Below are positions 1-12,125 of a stretch of 64,000 nt of DNA, in pieces. Both the position numbers and the translations under genes were made by a program. Positions within the stretch are counted from its first letter, which is position 1; the number at the start of each line of letters is the position of its first letter. Source of the stretch: Actinernus sp. WN-2022 (Eukaryota; Cnidaria; Anthozoa; Actiniaria; Actinernidae); assembly GCA_030867875.1 (NCBI GenBank), contig JAOWCC010001634.1, positions 34,553,867 through 34,617,866 of the forward strand, given 5' to 3'. The notes under the pieces were generated by a model. The model saw only the letters and a program-made list of their open reading frames with translations. It was not told where the DNA came from and searched no databases.

Positions 1-115
1 TGCATGAGATCTGTATTCTTGGTTTGTAATTAATCCCCAGAGATTCAAATAACAAAGACGTGGCGGTCATGTTGGTGGAACGAAGACCCGTTTCAGGCGG
101 CGAGCTTTTCATGCA

Positions 116-360
116 CCGAAACTAATGCTAATGACTGCTACATCTATTGTTATGGCTCATTAGTACCGAATCCAATGCTAATAACTGCTACATCTATTGT
201 TATGGCTCATTAGCACCGAATCAAATGCTAATGAGCTAAATCTATTGTTATGGCCATTAGCACTGAATCCAATGCTAATGACTGCTACATCTATTGTTAT
301 GGTTCATTAGCACCGAATCAAATGCTAATGACTGCTACATCTATTGTTATGGCCATTAGC
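116..360. repeat. About 50-bp degenerate tandem repeat
   Basis: About five copies of a roughly 50-bp unit built around CTATTGTTATGGCTCATTAG. The first two copies are spaced 50 bp apart; later copies have short deletions. The core is also present in inverted form at the end (GGCCATTAGCCATAACAATAG region near 354-374). No coding potential. Confidence 0.8.
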
Positions 361-1950
361 CATAACAATAGATTCCACACTTTGGGAATCCAATCAAACC
401 ATAGTCAAGACAATGCAGCGTTAGTAAAATCACCTCAAAGAACAATATATCATTCTTAATCTCGATAATTACAGCAAGCATATGCACGATCGCAGCAGAG
501 CCAGAAGGCAGTTACCTGGGAAACATGTTCTAAAAATAGCTCCAACCGGTCATACGCTGACTCACGGGTATAGTATATATGGACGCTCCTGGTAATGGGC
601 TCCTGGATATTTCTATTTAAACTTCGAAAGTCGCGCTGCTAATCTTAATCTACAGAAAGAGAATGTTGTTTTGACGTGTAGTGCATTGAAACCCATTAAC
701 TCTTTGTCGTCCGATCGTGTGTGAGCTTAATTGGTGAAATCCTGAGTGCTAACTAAACCCTCCCCCCTCAGTTCCAGTTTGGCTACCCCGGGGTAATTAA
801 ATACTGCTGACTTGTTAAGCCAAGGGCTCAAACTTGCCCCACAATGCCATTCGGGAGAATTCTACGTACTGGTCGACGGTAGGTATGGCTGCTTCGGTAG
901 GGTTTCCAATGAAATGTGTTCTAATTTTGGAGAAAAATGCCACTGTCAGAGAGCTTGAAGACATCATTAAGTCTGAGGATGGCTGAAAAGTACTTGGTTT
1001 GCTTTTAGTAGGCCTTGTGAGGGGATTTCACAGGGTTTTGCCGTTGTGTTTGTGATTTCAGACACAGGAAAAAAATCTTCAATGAAAGCCTTGAAATCCT
1101 GCAGTTGGCATTCTTTTACCCCTGCTCAACCTATTAGAATGTGTTTTTGTCACTTTAAAGCAACGGCTTGAGTCCAAATCACCGCTCTTGGCTGTAGGGG
1201 TAAAAGACTTATAAAAAAATCCTACAGGAGTCCCAGAGGGGGTCCCCCTTGCGATTTTTTTTGATTACCCAGCATGCAATTGGAGCTGGGTACAGGAGAA
1301 CGTGGTGGAGAGAAATGCAGTGTAAACATCGGCGTGGTTCACAGTCGCTTGGTGTGTTTTGTGCAAAAAAACCTACTGGTTGGAAAGATTAAACAAGGTA
1401 CTGTAACGACTGAGTGCTGATTTTGTGTTTGCTCTTGATTTCAAGTGCGAATGGAAAGGATGTTTTGAGCCGATTTTCAGCTCCTTAGAATTCGTGAAAA
1501 TCGAAGAAACAAAAACGAACGCCAAAACAAATGAGCTTTTCTCCATAGTGAAAGAGTCAAGCGATCCCTGTTATAGCTTTGACTTTGAAGCCATTCATCC
1601 CTTCACATAATATCGCAACATCGTCTTTCCGGCATGTCTAGATGTGATGCAATACTTTTTTCTCATATAGGTGTCAGGGCACCTATATTTACAGGCTCGG
1701 ACCCGAAAGAGTTAAAGGCTCGAGAAATGGCGATACATTGAAATTTAGGTTACACAAGTTGTGGCACGTTAGCTCAATAAGATCCTTAGACAGGAAGACT
1801 CCTTTAATTTCGTGTTAACATGCTTCATATACATGTCTATTGGAGAAGCTCCAATTATTTCTGATCACAGTAGAGTTGCTGATTTCTAGGAATTGTGGTT
1901 TATTGAATAGATATTTCGGACAGAGGTGTTGAAGCAAGTTTTTCGATCGA
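361..1950. other. No gene seen
   Basis: Non-coding stretch left of the last visible host exon. No exon with good splice sites, no long open frame and no clear tandem repeat. It could be intron or 3' flank of the minus-strand pentraxin gene. Confidence 0.5.
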
Positions 1951-1953
1951 TCG

Positions 1954-2036
1954 AAAAAAAGGAGTCCTCTTCGAGACTCGAATCCTCATAAACGCTAAGC
2001 ACGCGCTCTGCCGTCTGAGCTATCAAGCGAAAATCG
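1954..2036 (-). ncRNA. tRNA-derived (SINE-like) sequence
   Basis: On the minus strand an A-box-like TAGCTCAGACGGCAGAGCG is followed about 40 bp later by a B-box-like GGATTCGAGTC, then by a T7 run that could terminate RNA polymerase III. The acceptor stem does not pair well, so this is more likely a decayed tRNA or a SINE head than a working tRNA. Confidence 0.35.
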
Positions 2037-2538
2037 ACTGTGAGGATGGGAAACGTGTCTATAAATATTAGGGGTGGGGCGCGCGCCGCGGGGTGAGGGA
2101 TTTCGTCGGACGGACGTGCGAGCAGCAATTTTTCGATCGCTATGTGCATGGTGCTCCGCTCGCGCCGGCCGGGAGGAGCCCTCTTTGGGACACCAACATG
2201 GCGGCCATAAAACGGTGAAACAAAAATAGCTTAATTTCCCATCAAAATCATTGGTTTTCACTCTTTGGATGAATTTTTTAAGGATTTGTCAAGTTTTAAA
2301 AAAGAAATTGGCACAATAAATTGGACATTTCATGCCTTTTGGAAACCACGTTGGGCCGTTCAATCACAAAGTTCTTTTTTTTTTACTCCGGAACAAAACA
2401 CCCTAACTACGTGAAATTGTCTGTGTAGTCTTTTATTATCGATGTCTAGAATATATACATGCAAAGAACAGCTTTATAGGACTTATAGTTTAGATTTTGA
2501 ATTTCTGGTGACGTCATATGCAAACCGGCCAAAAATAC

Positions 2539-2750
2539 CTGTAAAAGCCTGATGTGTTCCAAAGCTGCCTCCGTGCGAGTCAAGCTCTTGACCAAGAATG
2601 AGTATGCCTCCACCAACGACCTTCTTCCCTGTGCGGTAGCCAGTATGCGATAAGGCCTCAGTGCCATCTATAAAGGCTTTCACTCTTCCATCGCTGTTCC
2701 GCCAGATCCAACAGTAGTGATGCCATCCAATTCTTGATCTGGCAGGTTGA
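2539..2750 (-). CDS. Secreted PAN-EGF-pentraxin protein, pentraxin domain 3, second-half exon (B3)
   Basis: A 212-nt exon on the minus strand. The acceptor (polypyrimidine tract, then CAG) ends at 2751 and the donor GTATTT starts at 2538. It translates as the second half of a pentraxin-type concanavalin fold: WHHYCWIWRNSDGRVKAFID gives the conserved His-x-Cys-x-x-Trp region, and GQELDSHGG resembles the calcium-binding GQxQDS segment of pentraxins. The phases (in 2, out 1) fit exon A3 at 7128-7365. It is much shorter than the two paralogous 392-nt B exons, so an intron probably splits this domain here and the rest lies left of the window. Function: secreted, probably ligand-binding (inference from family). 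Confidence 0.75.
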
Positions 2751-2942
2751 CTGAAATACCTAGAAAAAGCTTTTTTAGTTTTCCGTGGTAAATATACTGT
2801 ATATATACAAAAAGGACGTGAGTGTCAAACATGTCCATGCAAAATCGTTAGTTTTTGTATTTTATTATATTTATTCGATATTAATACAATGTTGCATAGT
2901 CATACTGCTACATTGATGGTTTGTACACACACACAATATAAC

Positions 2943-3128
2943 TATAAAATGGCCAGAGCTATGAAACATCCAGCAACCTCTTTCAACATAGCACTACGGT
3001 TAGCTAAACCTGACACGAGAAGCGCTCAAAACTAGAATGCAGCCGTGGACAACTATTAGCTAAGTAGTGCTATGGTGAAAGAGTTTGATGGGCTTTTATA
3101 GATCTTTCATAGCTCTGGCCATTTTATA
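2943..3128. mobile_element. Foldback MITE, about 186 bp
   Basis: Inverted arms: TATAAAATGGCCAGAGCTAT at the left and its complement ending at 3128. The inner parts (CTCTTTCAACATAGCACTA and TAGTGCTATGGTGAAAGAG) also pair imperfectly. No coding frame. A poly-G run of about 12 follows at about 3179. Confidence 0.75.
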
Positions 3129-3543
3129 TTAACAATATAACTATCCATGCACAAAAGTAAACAATAATGGATAAAACGGGGGGGGGGGGGGAGAGAAAAA
3201 AGAAACAAAATTCGTGTTGGCTATAGTCAGTTTCAAAGACAATATTTTGTCCTCATCTACAAGAGAGCCAGTATATCTTTTCCCATTTGCTATATTGTCT
3301 CGTGCAAACTATGAGTTGGACCGAAATGAATTGTGGTTATAGCTGAAAGTCAAGTGAATTCGTTTGGTTTTGGGTCAAATACTTTAAGACGAATATTAAT
3401 GTTGTCCTGCGAATTGATTTTTCGAATTACACCGAAGTTGATCCGTTTCGCACAGCTGCACAGTTAGAACCACAATCCATTCCGGCCTGGGAATGTCGCT
3501 TTCCTCGAGACAACCTTTTTGTATGTGTTGTGTTAGTTACAGA

Positions 3544-3688
3544 CCAGGGCCCGGTTGTTCGAAGCAAGGTTAAGCGCTAACCCGGGTTAAATCGCTAACC
3601 CTGGGTTAAATTGTACAGATTACAATTACAGATTTAGCGCTAACCTAGGGTTAAAGTTAACCTTGCTTCGAACAACTCGGCCCAGGAT
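3544..3688. mobile_element. Foldback MITE with GGCCCGGTTGTTCGAA ends
   Basis: Roughly 30-bp imperfect inverted ends (GTTGTTCGAAGCAAGGTTAA and its complement) around a core of internally repeated GCTAACCCGGGTTAA-type sequence. Non-coding. Confidence 0.75.
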
Positions 3689-4220
3689 GGTTAAGATTCT
3701 ATGAGCCCTAGACTCGTGTTCACTGTATCTCGCTGTCCGCCATGTTCTCTCTCGTCCTCTCCAAAACGAGGCAATACATATCATTAGCATATTAATGAGG
3801 CTATCACCACATCCCCCTTACTTATAAATTGGTTTAACATAACAGGGTAATTACTATCTGTATATCAGACCGTATCTTAAAACTAGTAAGCCATAACATT
3901 GTGCTTCCATGTGCGACCACGCAAACATTTTGAGGCAACGTAATATATGTACATGTATATAACAGTTCATTAAATATCCAAAGTTCTTATCGTGGTTTTT
4001 TTAGCACTCCTCAGTGAGGCGCTTTGGGGGGTGGACGATATGTGTTGTCCTCCGTAATGTTGATTCCGTTCCAGGTGACTTTGTATCCATATATATAGCT
4101 CCTCCAGACCTTAATTCCCTAGTACTAGCTCCTCAGTACACTGTGTTTCTGGTGTCACTGGTTCAGTGGCCCTCTGTGTAGAGTTGCAGTTCATTCGGTT
4201 GGCCTCTGGATTCGCTTGGA
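3689..4220. other. No gene seen
   Basis: Intronic or retroelement-flanking sequence. No exon or repeat could be supported. Confidence 0.4.
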
Positions 4221-4222
4221 CT

Positions 4223-5700
4223 TCACTTTTCCCCACAACCTGGCTGCATGGTGCTGGTTTGATATCGAACTCTTCGATTTCGGCTATACTTCACTCCTTC
4301 CCCCGTCTGAACTATGTTAGAGCGAAGAGAGACTTCTTGCACTACTCTAGCTGGGACCTCCCAAAGTTGGTTGTGAAAGTTAAACATCCTGAATTTATCT
4401 CCAGGTTCAAGTGGCGCAAGCGTATGTGTAGACTTGTCCGCTAACGCTTTCTGCTTGATCCACTGCCGCATCTGTGTTAGTCTTGAGTAGACTTGGCCTG
4501 GGTGGACTGGTAGGGAGGTTTTTTTATTCGCCTTATGTCACACTTGACACGGTTTTATTTGTTCTTCATATATAGGTCTCATAGGGGTGAAACACTGGTA
4601 TAAACCCGTTCAACAATATACTGTTACAGGGAGGTTTATAACTCAGTTTTAAACCTCGCCAAATGTGATATAAGTCAGTTTCATACCTCCAACCTTCTGT
4701 TCTAATCCCTGAACATCCCTCGGGCCCTCGGGATGTTTAGGGGCTTAGAATCTCGGTTCTTGGTTTGCATGATTTTCGTGATTTTCCAATTGCTAATGGA
4801 GTAGCCCTTAATGCTTGGAGTGCTTTGTACATGTCACTGCCAGCATCCTTCGATTTCTTTATGATTGACTTTACAGTCTTAACTGCCGATTCATCTAGCC
4901 CATTTGATATTGGGAAGTTTGATGCTTGAAATTCCACTCTCTTGTGAATCTTTGAATGTCCCTCAGACAAAAAAAAAACATTGGGGACCATTGTGAGTGA
5001 TCAGGATATTGGGTGCCGTGTCATGTCTGAAAAAGACAAACTTTGTAGTATCAATAACTGCTGCACTGCTGGTGCTCCTCAGTGCCAAACACTTCAGGAT
5101 AGTAAGAGTATTAGTCTGCAATGATGAGATACTCCTTCGACTGGTATGTAAACAAGTTACTCATTACTCTTTCCCACGGCGGTCTCAGAGGTATTTTGTG
5201 TGGCTGTAACTGGCTGTGCAACCTGTTTACTGCTGTACTTTAGACATGAGTTGCATTGCCGTTCACCATCTGCTCCACGTCCCTGTCAGTTACTCCAGGC
5301 CAGTACAACACTTCTCTGTCCCTTCTGCGACACTTATCGATACCTATGTGACCATGATGTTTTTCTCCAGGGTCTTCTTTCTCATGGCTTTTTGAATTAC
5401 CAGCTTTGATCCTTTCAATACTAGATTCCCTGCCACTGATAGCTCCTCTCGAATATTCCAGAACTCCATGACTTCTGCTGGACAACGTTGCATATTTTTG
5501 AGCCAGCCTTGTAGTATCACCTTCTTTAAAGTACTCTCTGGATCCTCATTGGTCTTCTGTCGGAGTTCATCCATTCTCTCATCTGTCATTGCCATTATTT
5601 GAATGGCAGTATTCACGTACAGCATTTGTACTGTTTTGTCAAGATTTAAAAACTCTCTACCGCAATTTAATGAAGTTAGCGTTTTTCGCGCGCAAGGTAT
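4223..5700 (-). pseudogene. Degraded Gypsy/Ty3-type pol (integrase) remnant
   Basis: Several minus-strand fragments in different frames follow the order of a Gypsy pol gene. The linker upstream of the integrase lies at about 5344-5690. An integrase zinc-binding-like piece with DREVLYWPGVT and EQMVNG lies at about 5240-5330. The end of the catalytic core (ESAVKTVKSIIKKSKDAGSD, then ALRATPL) lies at 4737-4991, and an integrase C-terminal, chromo-adjacent type stretch at 4223-4471. The frames are broken by stops and shifts, so it is dead. No LTRs were recognised. Family assignment is by motif resemblance only. Confidence 0.6.
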
Positions 5701-5719
5701 TGTGGGTAAAAGTACAAGC

Positions 5720-6800
5720 ATTATTTATTTACTAGCAAGGACCCGTGGGAACTCACAGGAAATCAACAAATATGATAAATTATAGTAACATAGTCTAGCC
5801 GGCTGACTGACTCCTGGCACAATGTTTTTAGCGTGTTGATATTTTCAAGGTTGTATTTTGATCTTTTTTTAAAGGGAATAATATCTCACGGATCTCAGTT
5901 AATTTCTTAAACCGATGAGCACAATTATTGTCCAAAAGTGCCAAAACTGACGGTCACAGGCAGCTCGAGACATGAATTCGTGTGACGAAAACAAATCTGG
6001 CCGCCGAAACAGTTGGTTTTATATCTAAGAACACAGGAAACTGGATACAGAAAACAGACATGGACAAAATATCTTACTATTAGACACATCATAGAGTTGT
6101 AAGATAAAAAAATACCAGCCTTTTCCACGGACAACATTTCTAACTGTGTTTGAATACCTGGTCTTACCTCGTTCGGTCGTTTGACTTCGGCCGCTTCGCT
6201 TGGCGATAAGTTTTCCCTAAACTCTAACTAAAACATTCGCGTAAACTCGATGGCTTGCTCGCCCAGGTTTTCCCTAAAACAGATTCCTGTAAGCTCGATG
6301 GCTCGCTCGCCCAAGTAAGTGTAGAACTTGAGAAAACTCATTTCTTTTTAACATTCTTTCCTCAAATGCAACCAAGACCAAGACAGAAAGCAACTTTTCG
6401 CATGATTCGTTGTCTTTGTTGGAATACCTGTGGCCGTCACTTTTTGGCGCTATTTTCGGACGCGAGCGCGCGCGTCCTCCATATTAGGAAATCGATCGAG
6501 GGACCCTGGGAAAGAGCGTTACACAACACACACACTGACTGACACACACACACACACACTTAGCGTATTATTATATAAGATTTTGGATTAGCGACAAAAG
6601 AAACGTGTCCTTGATGGGATTATTATGCATCTTCGGCCAGGGGGGAGGAGGTAACGGTTATAGGCCCCTGACATTACCCATAATACCCTAAATTGTCACA
6701 TTCAAATCATATGGCAAAATATTGTCGAATACTTTATACCAGAAAATCCCAAAATTTAAATATTCAAATACCCATATTTCACAAAAAAATCCGTGTACTC
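5720..6800. other. No gene seen; dispersed repeat at the left edge
   Basis: The stretch 5647-5717 (with GCAAGGTATTGTGGGTAAAA) reappears diverged at about 63600-63672, so it is a dispersed repeat. The rest holds short local duplications (GCTCGATGGCTYGCTCGCCC near 6250-6310) and a CA run near 6540. Nothing coding. Confidence 0.4.
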
Positions 6801-6818
6801 AATATCTAGACTGCTAGC

Positions 6819-7033
6819 AAGTCCCTTCTACTGCGCTTTTTTTTCAGAATGGCTAAACATGGTTCCAGATGGTTAACGATGGGTAGACATGGTATACGTA
6901 GTTGGCTGGGTCTGAAGACATCCCTCTTACAGACCAGACCCAGCCAACTACGTGTACCATGTCTACCCATCGTTAACCATCTGGAACCATGTTTAGCCAT
7001 TCTAAAAAATTAAATTAGGAATAGAAGGGACTT
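6819..7033. mobile_element. Foldback element, about 215 bp
   Basis: Near-perfect long palindrome: AAGTCCCTTCTA at 6819 and its complement at 7022-7033 bound arms of about 80 bp around AATGGCTAAACATGGTTCCA and its complement, with a short central spacer. Non-coding; it lies in the intron between exon A3 and the next exon. Confidence 0.85.
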
Positions 7034-7127
7034 AATATCTAAATCCTTGTATACCATTATACCGAAAACCCGTTTTGGGGGTGGGTGGGGGTTTCCCTGA
7101 TTATAGTAGGCTTTGTTTGTCACTTAC

Positions 7128-7365
7128 GTCCAATCGGAGTTCACTGATGCATCTATAATGAAGCATGCCTTCAACTCATAAATGTAAAAACCCCAGTGGT
7201 CTGCTTGTGATGGGATGCTGTAATGGAATACTCCTGCTTGACTAAGCGACTGTATCCAGAAACACACCGTAAAAGTAGTTAAATCTGGGATCACGCCAGT
7301 GAATCTTCCATACTTCGCCGTTGACTGTACAGTGCCAAAGTCCAAGTAAAAATCTGTTGAGGGAA
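7128..7365 (-). CDS. Secreted PAN-EGF-pentraxin protein, pentraxin domain 3, first-half exon (A3)
   Basis: A 238-nt minus-strand exon, with acceptor CCTCAG ending at 7366 and consensus donor GTAAGT starting at 7127. It encodes the N-terminal half of a pentraxin domain. DFYLDFGTVQ is followed by TFTVCFWIQS, which carries the cysteine expected to pair with the one in exon B3 (WHHYCW). Phase in 1 and out 2 match exon B2 (8401-8792) upstream and B3 (2539-2750) downstream. Same role and length class as exons A1 and A2. Confidence 0.8.
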
Positions 7366-7663
7366 CTGAGGGACACGAAATGTAATAATACCTTTTATCT
7401 AAATTCAGAGAAAGGAAATTCTTACAATCTTAACTTTGCAACATTAACCGATTATAATGAAACTCCTGCATGGGCAACAGGCGCCTCAGTTTTGAGTCCT
7501 TGCACAAAATGTAACTATGCATCCTTAAACTTTAACGTCTAGGTACTGCAGGTGCCCTGCAAATAAGAACCCTGAGCGTATGCCCCCCTCAGTGAATTTG
7601 GTTCTCCCGTATTTTTTTTAAGATATGAAAGCAAAACGATAACTTCCAGTTCTTGTCGTAGGC

Positions 7664-8095
7664 CTAATTCATCTGCTGAACCTAATTCATCTGCCGCACC
7701 TATTTCATCTGCCGCACCTAATTCATCTGCTGCACCTAATTCATCTGCTGAACCTAATTCATCTGCTGCACGTAATTCATCTGCTACACCTAATTCATCT
7801 GCTGAACCTAATTCATCTGCCGCACCTAATTCATCTGCCGCACCTAATTCATATACCGCACCTAAGTCATCTACCGCACCTAATTCATCTGCCGCACCTA
7901 ATTCATCTGCCGCACCTAATTCATCTGCCGCACCTAATTCATCTGCCGCACCTAATTCATCTGCTGAACCTAATTCATCTACCGCACCTAAGTCATCTGC
8001 CGCACCTAATTCATCTGCCGCACCTAATTCATCTGCCGCTCCTAATTCATCTGCTGCACCTAATTCATCTGCCGCACCTAATTCACCTAATCCTA
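7664..8095. repeat. 18-bp minisatellite, about 24 copies
   Basis: Tandem copies of CCTAATTCATCTGCCGCA with single-base variants (CTGAA, CTACA). On the plus strand one frame is open throughout and reads PNSSAA repeats, but it has no ATG and the host gene runs on the other strand, so I treat it as an intronic minisatellite. Confidence 0.9.
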
Positions 8096-8400
8096 ATTCA
8101 AACTTGCCGAACCCAATAGATTCAGACGCCAGTTTGGCGCATGAAAAGTTCGCATCTGAAACCGGCCTTAGACTCTAATATCATACTCTCTTCAAGTTAT
8201 TTAATAATTATTATGACTTACGTATTTATACTCCATTCTTTGTTGGTTATTCCAGCTGTCATTCACTCCGTAGTAAATATCATCGGTTTGTTTTGGTTTA
8301 TCCAGATTATTTTCTGTTATTTAGTAATTAATTATTCTTTCCAATCATTTCAAAATATAGGGTGGGTGATCGTGTTTGCTTACTCGTATCAGACTCTCAC

Positions 8401-8792
8401 CTGGGGAAAACACCTCTCCTCGTGGAATAAGTTTCATATTTCCTTTGGCAGTGCCAGCGGTGATCGTATCCCAGCTAAGAACATTCCCAGCTTCTCTACC
8501 GGCGCCTTTTCTGAGAGCTGAGATGACCAAACCATCGAGGACTGTGTCCCAGATATTTAAACCTGTGATGTTCCCTTCGAAAGACGTTTGTGAATGAAAC
8601 ACTTCTCTGATGTCCGTGGATTGTCCCAAGAAGAACTTTCCTCCTTTGGGGATACTTACGTTGGACTGAAATCCCTTCTCGTGTCTTATCTCCACACCAT
8701 CTACATATATGGTCAGGTTACCTGCAGCACCTAGCCATGTGAATGCATAATGGTGCCACTTACCATCAGTATAAGGAAAACCGTCCATTACC
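8401..8792 (-). CDS. Secreted PAN-EGF-pentraxin protein, pentraxin domain 2, second-half exon (B2)
   Basis: A 392-nt minus-strand exon bounded by acceptor TGTAG at 8793 and donor GTGAGA at 8400. It encodes YTDGKWHHYAFTWLG, GNLTIYVDG, FFLGQSTD and ITGLNIWD, the ordered signature of the second half of a pentraxin/LamG fold. Unlike B1 and B3 it has Ala instead of Cys after HHY, and its partner exon A2 has Ser in place of its Cys, so this domain seems to have lost its disulphide. Its length equals that of exon B1 exactly. Phases: in 2, out 1. Confidence 0.85.
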
Positions 8793-10604
8793 CTACATTG
8801 GAAACAAAATATATGTTCTGGCTGAAAACATCTGGGTCCAGTTGTTCTAAGGGTGGATAGCGCTATCCTCTGAATTTCTAACGGGACCTGAAACAATCAA
8901 AGCCAGGACCCAGCTAATCCACAGATCGAACTGGAATTTAGCGTGTTGTTTTTTGTGGAGGAAGGAAAACTGGAGGACCCGGAAAAAACCCTCGGAGCAA
9001 GGGCGAGATACCAACAAACTCAACTCACATATGGCGCTTAACCACTGCACGACCCCGGCTCCCCTCCAGTCGATAAAACAAGCCATGTTCGTTAATACTT
9101 ATCGGCACTAGCCTGCAGAACAGGCGCTTTTAGAAGAAACCCCAGAAAGTAGCTCTTGCGAGCGAAGCGAGTTTGTCGAGCGGAGCAAGGCGCGAGAGAA
9201 AATAAGCACCTGCCGCCATCTTACGGAAATTTGAATTCTGTCCCTTTTCCGCATGGCTTGACATGATTGTTAAACATGTCAATCAAACTTTGTGTGCTCG
9301 TAACTTTGTCGGTATCTAATTCTAAGATTGCACATTTCATTGTCTCCTGTCCAAGTCTCTGCAGTGTGGGATTTATTCACGACCACGGCCACGACCACGG
9401 CCACGGCCACGACCACGGCCGCTCAGTCCCCGCTCAGTTTTTCCTTCATCAGTTTATTTACTCGACCCTGACTGACTCTTTCACTCTAACCGGAAGGTTT
9501 AAAGTACAGGTCGCAATTCACAGGTCAGGTTATTAATTCTAAGACAAATCCTAACCCTAACCACAAACCTAACCCTAACCATCGGACGAGTTCACAGGTA
9601 AACAACGGGTTCTCACTCACCTAGAGCTAGGATTCAGACTTGCAGAAGCGAAAATTACTTTAGGGAACTCCGTAATTTCCTTCAGTTCTACGTCTAGATC
9701 GTAGAGGGAGATGGGTAAACAACGGGTCCCAGTGTATTTAGTGTCGATTAACTGATCCTTCACAATGCTTTGCAAATAGGTCAATACCGAAGCGCTAAGT
9801 CCTGTCTGACTCGACTTCCACGGCACACGGTTGGAAAATAAGGCTTTTAACCTGTTGGTAAAACCGCCAAAATATCTCGCCTAGAAAGTACAAATGTAGA
9901 CTATTCACTGCCTGCTTTGTTCTTCTAAATACTTTCCTGGATTAACGCTCAACCGCTCGATCACTTTTCTCTTGTCGCCACCATTTCAGTCAGTTCGCAG
10001 GAGGAATGTGTGACATTTCGTGACACATGACAGCGATGACAGCTAATTGACCAATCAGTATTTCCCGTACAGAATCTGGACGGGAAATGAAAACGGGAAA
10101 TAAAAAGGGATGGCTGCAGGCCCTCCTTCTTCTCTCTCGTGCCAGTCTCCGTTTTACATTTTCACGCGGCCAAATTATTTTATCACCGTTGAAATAACAC
10201 TAAGGGCCTGTTTCGCAGGCTATATCGGCACTGGATATAGGGATTTATCCAGTGGATATAGTGTTATCCACCCTTTGAACAACTGGACCCTGAAAATCAG
10301 TTGTCTTCTTCAGGACCCAGTTCCTCACGGCCTGATTAAGCTAATCCAGGATTAAGGGTAATCTTTAGTTTGACTTTCTAACACGTGACCTACTGATTTG
10401 ATATAACAACGTATTGTATGGTGAGGAATGAGTAGTACCTTTGTACTTGTAATCCTAGAATAGAAAAATACACCTTTTACCAAAAGTACCAGAATCCTTG
10501 ATTAAAAAAATTAAAGTGGGGAGCTGCAATACCTCTTTTTTTAAGGAAAATGCCATTCAAAGGAGATCCCGGCTGTTGGAACAAATAGGCCTTTTGCAGA
10601 AAGT
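8793..10604. other. Intron; dispersed repeats, no gene
   Basis: Intron between exons A2 and B2. The stretch 8870-8960 recurs diverged at 63870-63975 (AATTTCTAACGRGACCTGAA, GATCGAACTGGAATTTAGCG), a dispersed repeat. A short GACCACGGCCAC run lies at 9378-9421 and a few CCTAAC telomere-like units at 9549-9580. Confidence 0.5.
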
Positions 10605-10667
10605 AGTCACGTGCTGATATAATACAGTCACGTGCTGATATAATACAGTCACGTGCTGATATAATAC
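10605..10667. repeat. 21-bp tandem repeat, three perfect copies
   Basis: Three copies of AGTCACGTGCTGATATAATAC. Each contains CACGTG, an E-box palindrome. Confidence 0.9.
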
Positions 10668-10816
10668 TTCGTTAACAAATAAACTGAGCTCGTAATCCCC
10701 ATGGGAAAGACGTTGCCATGGATGCTGGAGGGCAAGCTATTAAAGCTATTTAAAACCACTATTTCAGAAAGATCGGCTCCTGATCTCGTACAAGTGCCTT
10801 TAGATATATGAATACT

Positions 10817-11074
10817 CCAGTTTCCTATTCGAAGATTACCGCTGAATGAAATGACTACAGACGCATGTACTCAGGCTTAGCCTCATTCTGAAGTTAAACA
10901 TTCATAAATACCAACGAGAAGGTGGGCTATTCACAACTCTGCGTATTGTTGTAGTTTCGCATTTTGCACCTTCTCGCTGGTATTTAAGAATGTTTAACTT
11001 CAGAATGAGGCTAACCCTGAGTACATGCGTCTGTAGTCATTGCATTCAGCGGTAATTTTCGAATACGAAACTGG
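10817..11074. mobile_element. Foldback element, about 258 bp
   Basis: Inverted arms of about 108 bp (left starting CCAGTTTCCTATTCGAA, right ending TTCGAATACGAAACTGG) with few mismatches around a spacer of about 40 bp. Non-coding. More distant flanks (AAAGGCC and CACGTGA motifs on both sides) suggest the element may be larger. Confidence 0.85.
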
Positions 11075-11778
11075 TCTATTCAGAAATTGTTGTCCTCCAG
11101 TACAATCACGTGATTGCTGCAAAAGGCCCATTGCCGTTAAATAGGCCCTTTGCAGGACATGGTCACGTGACCTTGTTAGCTTGTCAATCAAAAATAATTG
11201 GGTACTAGAACAGAAATGCCAGAAATGGAAAGAGCAAGCCAAATTTAGTAAATAGCACACGTTTTAGATTCATATCTTAAAACTGAAGGAATGGGATTTT
11301 CTTAATCTCAAATTTAACAGAATTTATGAGGCTACAGTCACAGACGTCGAAACACTCGACAAAATAGTTATTATATGAGAAGAAAAAATACTGGACACAA
11401 AATTAAGACAGCTGAAGCTTCGCAAACCCCCTTCCCCATTTCAGTGTTGGTAATGAATGAATTTCAGATTGAACGTGCACCTAAATCAACAAGGGGGAAG
11501 AGAGGGTTTATGTAAAGAATGGTCTCTAAAAGTGAACAGTGTCCCAAGTCATTTTGTCTTGCATTGTAGCCTCATAATTAAGAAACTCTGTACTGTGTGT
11601 CTCGATACTAAATTTTGCACCCTTTCGAAACCTCCCTCCACCTCCCTCCCCCTCCCCCTAAGAGAATCCTGGATCCGTCCCAGCCAACGAGCAATTAATC
11701 ACGTTAATAAGTTGAAAAAGCGAGAAATATTATCATTATAGTGTTGCTGACCAATTCTACTTTTTCATTTTACTGTAC

Positions 11779-12007
11779 CTTCGGACGCCACCTATGTTGA
11801 TTTTGAAACTACTCTTTCCTTGAAATGTCCATCGTAGCTGATGTCTATTCAGTGGAGTTCCATAAGTGAATACAGATGCGAAATCATGAGATCCATCCAT
11901 TTGGGACCAGAAGCTCACAGTAAACGCTGCTAGTGTCTTGGTGATAGTTTTTTGTATGTATGAAGTCGTGTCCTTTGTTGGAAAGTGAGCAACGTAGGGA
12001 GTCTTCA
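11779..12007 (-). CDS. Secreted PAN-EGF-pentraxin protein, pentraxin domain 2, first-half exon (A2)
   Basis: A 229-nt minus-strand exon with acceptor TTTTCAG ending at 12008 and donor GTACAG starting at 11778. It encodes VKTPYVAHFP and then AAFTVSFWSQ. The position that is Cys in exons A1 and A3 is Ser here. Phases (in 1, out 2) join B1 (20443-20834) upstream to B2 (8401-8792) downstream. Confidence 0.8.
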
Positions 12008-12125
12008 CTGAAAAGCACACAAACATCAAGAAAAAAAACTGTTAGTAAACACTAGAGATCTTAAGCAACAATGTATATGACGACGGCATAGACAACCTGC
12101 AACAATTGCACGTGAAAATACACGC

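Noticed and set aside
3170..3195. Poly-G run as a regulatory G-quadruplex
   Set aside because: A single homopolymer with no spaced G tracts; probably slippage.
7595..8178. PNSSAA-repeat protein on the plus strand
   Set aside because: No start codon and simple 18-bp repeat; lies in an intron of a minus-strand gene.
8141..8521. 126-codon plus-strand hydrophobic frame
   Set aside because: It overlaps exon B2 on the opposite strand and has no recognisable domain.
9549..9580. Telomeric repeats
   Set aside because: Only a few imperfect CCTAAC units.
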